Assembly (NCBI GenBank): GCA_021527695.1
Contig: JAKFAO010000002.1
Coordinates: 1,984,501 to 2,048,500 of the forward strand
DNA length: 64,000 nt
Direction: 5' to 3'
Source of the DNA: Naematelia aurantialba
Taxonomy: Eukaryota > Basidiomycota > Tremellomycetes > Tremellales > Naemateliaceae
In this document: in pieces, positions 62,001-64,000 of the stretch
How positions within the stretch are numbered: position 1 is the first letter of the stretch
Layout of the letters: each line of letters begins with the position of its first letter
Notes under the pieces: model-generated
Database searches by the model: none
What the model saw: the letters and a program-made list of their open reading frames with translations, nothing else
What the model was told of the DNA's origin: nothing
Made by a program: the position numbers and the translations under genes

Positions 62001-62829
62001 CGAGCGAGGTCAGGAGCTCATGTACGCTGGTATGCGTATTTCGGACGTCTTCAAGGAGGAGCTTGGTATCGGAGGTGTCGTTTCGCTCTTGTGGTTCAAG
62101 AGACGTCTGCCTCCTTTTGCCTGCAAATTCATCGAGATGGTGTTGCAACTGACCGCCGACCACGGCCCTGCTGTTTCTGGTGCGATGAACACCATCATCA
62201 CTGCCCGTGCTGGCAAGGACCTCATTTCGTCTCTCTGCGCTGGTCTCTTGACGATTGGTGACCGATTCGGTGGTGCGCTTGACGGTGCTGCTGCGGAGTT
62301 CTCGCGCGGTCTGACCTCTGGCGCCACCCCACGAGAGTTTGTCGACCAGATGCGCAAGGCAAACCGCCTCATTCCAGGCATCGGTCACAAGATCAAGTCC
62401 AAGACCAACCCGGACTTGCGAGTCGTGCTCGTGGTTGACTACGTGAAGAAGCACTTCCCTCAACACAAGACGCTTGACTTTGCGCTTGCCGTCGAGGACG
62501 TTACTACGCAAAAGTCGAACACCCTTATCCTCAATGTCGATGGTGCTATTGCTGCCTCGTTCTGCGACCTGCTTTCCGGCAGTGGTGCCTTCACGGAAGA
62601 AGAGGCTTCCGAGTACCTCAAGAGCGGTACACTCAATGGTCTGTTCGTTCTGGGTCGGTCTATTGGTTTCATTGGTCACTATCTCGACCAAAAGATGCTC
62701 AAGCAGCCGCTTTACCGTGAGTCTCCCCTCGCCGTATCTGGGGCAATCGCTGATGGTTTTGCAGGACACCCCAGCTCGGACTTCCACATTGATCTCGGTC
62801 GTCGCGTGGTGGTTGAGCCCTCTGTTTAG
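59012..62829 (+). CDS. ACL1: ATP-citrate lyase, single-chain form
   Basis: The exons are 59012-59024, 59140-59257, 59345-59665, 59714-59783, 59837-59951, 59996-62716 and 62765-62829, giving 1140 residues. The N-half is ATP-grasp ([55 protein letters not shown]). A Thr/Pro/Asn linker lies near 463-495. The C-half has the CoA-binding/ligase modules, with the phosphohistidine motif [20 protein letters not shown] (His795) and the citrate-synthase-like end ([20 protein letters not shown]). It makes cytosolic acetyl-CoA and oxaloacetate from citrate, ATP and CoA, supplying lipid and sterol synthesis. One chain, as in animals and basidiomycetes, contrasts with the two-gene form of filamentous ascomycetes. 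The large 2.7-kb exon lacks introns, unlike its neighbours. Confidence 0.98.
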
Positions 62830-63043
62830 GATGGATGAACCAGGACATGTACATGATAATATAGATTAGGATGCGATGCATTTCGTGGGTCATGGTCTGA
62901 GCTGGTGCACTGAATGTACCGAAACATGGCATTGACCACGTGGCTTATGCGGCTTGGGACTTGCCCCTCACACTTGCCACCGCACGCGTTGTGCAGCAGC
63001 AATTGAATCCCATACCGGTCCTTCACGTCTGCCATCCACGACA

Positions 63044-64000
63044 ATGTCAGATGCTGTCGATCCACCAATGTCAGAGGGAGTAGAGTCTGCTGAAGCAGGC
63101 GATGTGGCCGCCGCGGGGAGCGAGAACAGGAACTTGGTAGCGCACGAGGAGGCTGAGCACGGGAGCCGCGATCAAGTCGTTGGCGGGCACTCAGGCGTGG
63201 CTGAGCAGCAGGCAAATGTCGAGCATGCCCCTGCTGGCGAGGGTGTGGAAGAGGTATGCTTGGTTCTCTCCGTCACCCGACCATACCCATGACCATCAAC
63301 GTGACAGTCAACCATGACCATCAACCAACCGTAGCCATGACTTCCAAGGATACTAGTACCCTTGCGGTGCTAATGTGTGACCTCAGGCATTGGACCATCC
63401 TGTCTCCCTCCCACCTGCCGCTCTCGAGCTGGAACAGCAAGCGCATCCTGCCTCGGCCTCTGCCTCTGTCCTCCACCTCGACCACGGCCACGATCCTGAG
63501 CGCGACCACGAACGCTCTTCTGGAGTCAACGATGGCGAACCCAGGGCTGACCGCTCACTGGAGCCCGAGAGCCACCACCGCCCCGACAGCCCTACGCTCT
63601 CCTTGATCGAATCCCTCCGATCCCAACTCAGCCTCATCTCGGACCAAGCTCAGGCGCTCAATGCGAAACTCGTTGCGTCCATCTCCATCCACGCCGAGCT
63701 GGAAGACCAGCACTTCCACCTCCAAGCTACGCACCGCGACCTCCAGGCCAAGACGGAAGCGCTGGAGAAGGACAAACGGTCGTGGGAGGAGAGCATCAAC
63801 AGTGGATTACTGGTTGAACGCAGCCAGATCAGGGACGAGATGCAGAGGCTGGCGGCAGGGCTGGTGGAGGAGGAACGACGGCGGGGCAGTGCCGAGGAAA
63901 AGAGGGAGGCAGTCGAGGGGGAGATCAACGACCTCACGGCCAAGTTGTTTCTCGAAGTGAGTCTGGGCTCTCTGTATCGAGACGCACGATTCGGCAGCCT
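63044..64000 (+). CDS. SEC2: Sec2-type Rab guanine exchange factor, 3' end outside window
   Basis: The exons are 63044-63253 and 63387-63956, then a GTGAGT donor at 63957; the rest is beyond the window (260 residues visible). The first 140 residues are acidic and His/Glu-rich. A long coiled coil follows (LRSQLSLISDQAQALNAKLV, HAELEDQHFHLQATHRDLQA, LLVERSQIRDEMQRLAAGLV) and reaches INDLTAKLFLE, which matches the start of the Sec2p/Rabin8 exchange domain. Sec2 activates the Rab Sec4/Rab8 for exocytosis. The gene name rests on the coiled-coil pattern and this motif, so it is less certain than others here. Confidence 0.7.

Noticed and set aside
61606..62787. 393-residue minus-strand ORF
   Set aside because: It is antisense to the large ATP-citrate lyase exon and results from codon bias on the sense strand; no family features.

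Overview
This window is nuclear DNA from a fungus, most likely a GC-rich basidiomycete yeast of the Tremellomycetes (Trichosporonales would fit; this is inferred from gene content and style, not from a search). The support is dense short spliceosomal introns (mostly 35-100 nt, GTNNGT donors, a CTGAC/CTAAC-like branch site close to CAG/TAG), a single-chain ATP-citrate lyase, Tam41, Ypk1, Erv29 and other fungal housekeeping genes. I saw no prokaryotic features, mobile-element ORFs, tRNA, rRNA or CRISPR. Most real genes are broken into many exons, so I rebuilt the coding sequences by hand from splice sites and reading phase; exon coordinates are in the entries.

Layout. 1-5.4 kb: the 3' part of a TPR-like gene, then poorly supported coding fragments. 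5.6-14.1 kb: a Nudix CoA pyrophosphatase (PCD1, -) divergent from DCP1 (+), the proteasome ATPase RPT6 (+), the KEOPS subunit PCC1 (-) and the NEDD8 E2 UBC12 (+). 14.8-22 kb: TAM41 (-) divergent from SAP18 (+), then the AGC kinase YPK1 (+). 22-25 kb: an almost empty, repeat-bearing stretch. 25-28 kb: a very unusual 930-residue Rab-like GTPase. 28-29.4 kb: satellite-rich spacer. 29.4-37.4 kb: GMH1/UNC-50, ATE1 arginyltransferase and pyruvate decarboxylase, all on the minus strand. 38-45 kb: two single-span, Ser/Thr/Gly-rich surface proteins flanking a conserved mitochondrial-type protein of unknown function. 45-46.9 kb: no gene seen. 46.9-52.1 kb: the cohesin regulator PDS5 with about 23 exons. 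52.4-53.6 kb: an unknown nuclear-type protein. 53.8-62.8 kb: ERV29/SURF4 cargo receptor, ARP6 and ATP-citrate lyase. 63-64 kb: the start of a Sec2-type Rab exchange factor that runs off the window.

The genes do not form a pathway cluster; this is an ordinary eukaryotic neighbourhood with many divergent pairs. The most unusual item is the Rab-like GTPase at 24970-28035, whose G4 and G5 guanine-binding motifs are separated by roughly 440 low-complexity residues and whose G4 motif has Ala where Asn is expected. Also notable are tiny exons (14 nt and 9 nt in ERV29, where the last 9 nt create the KKxx retrieval signal), two GC-AG introns, three helically phased CACGTG sites upstream of the pyruvate decarboxylase gene, an unexplained frameshift in ATE1, and heavy loading of introns with microsatellites.
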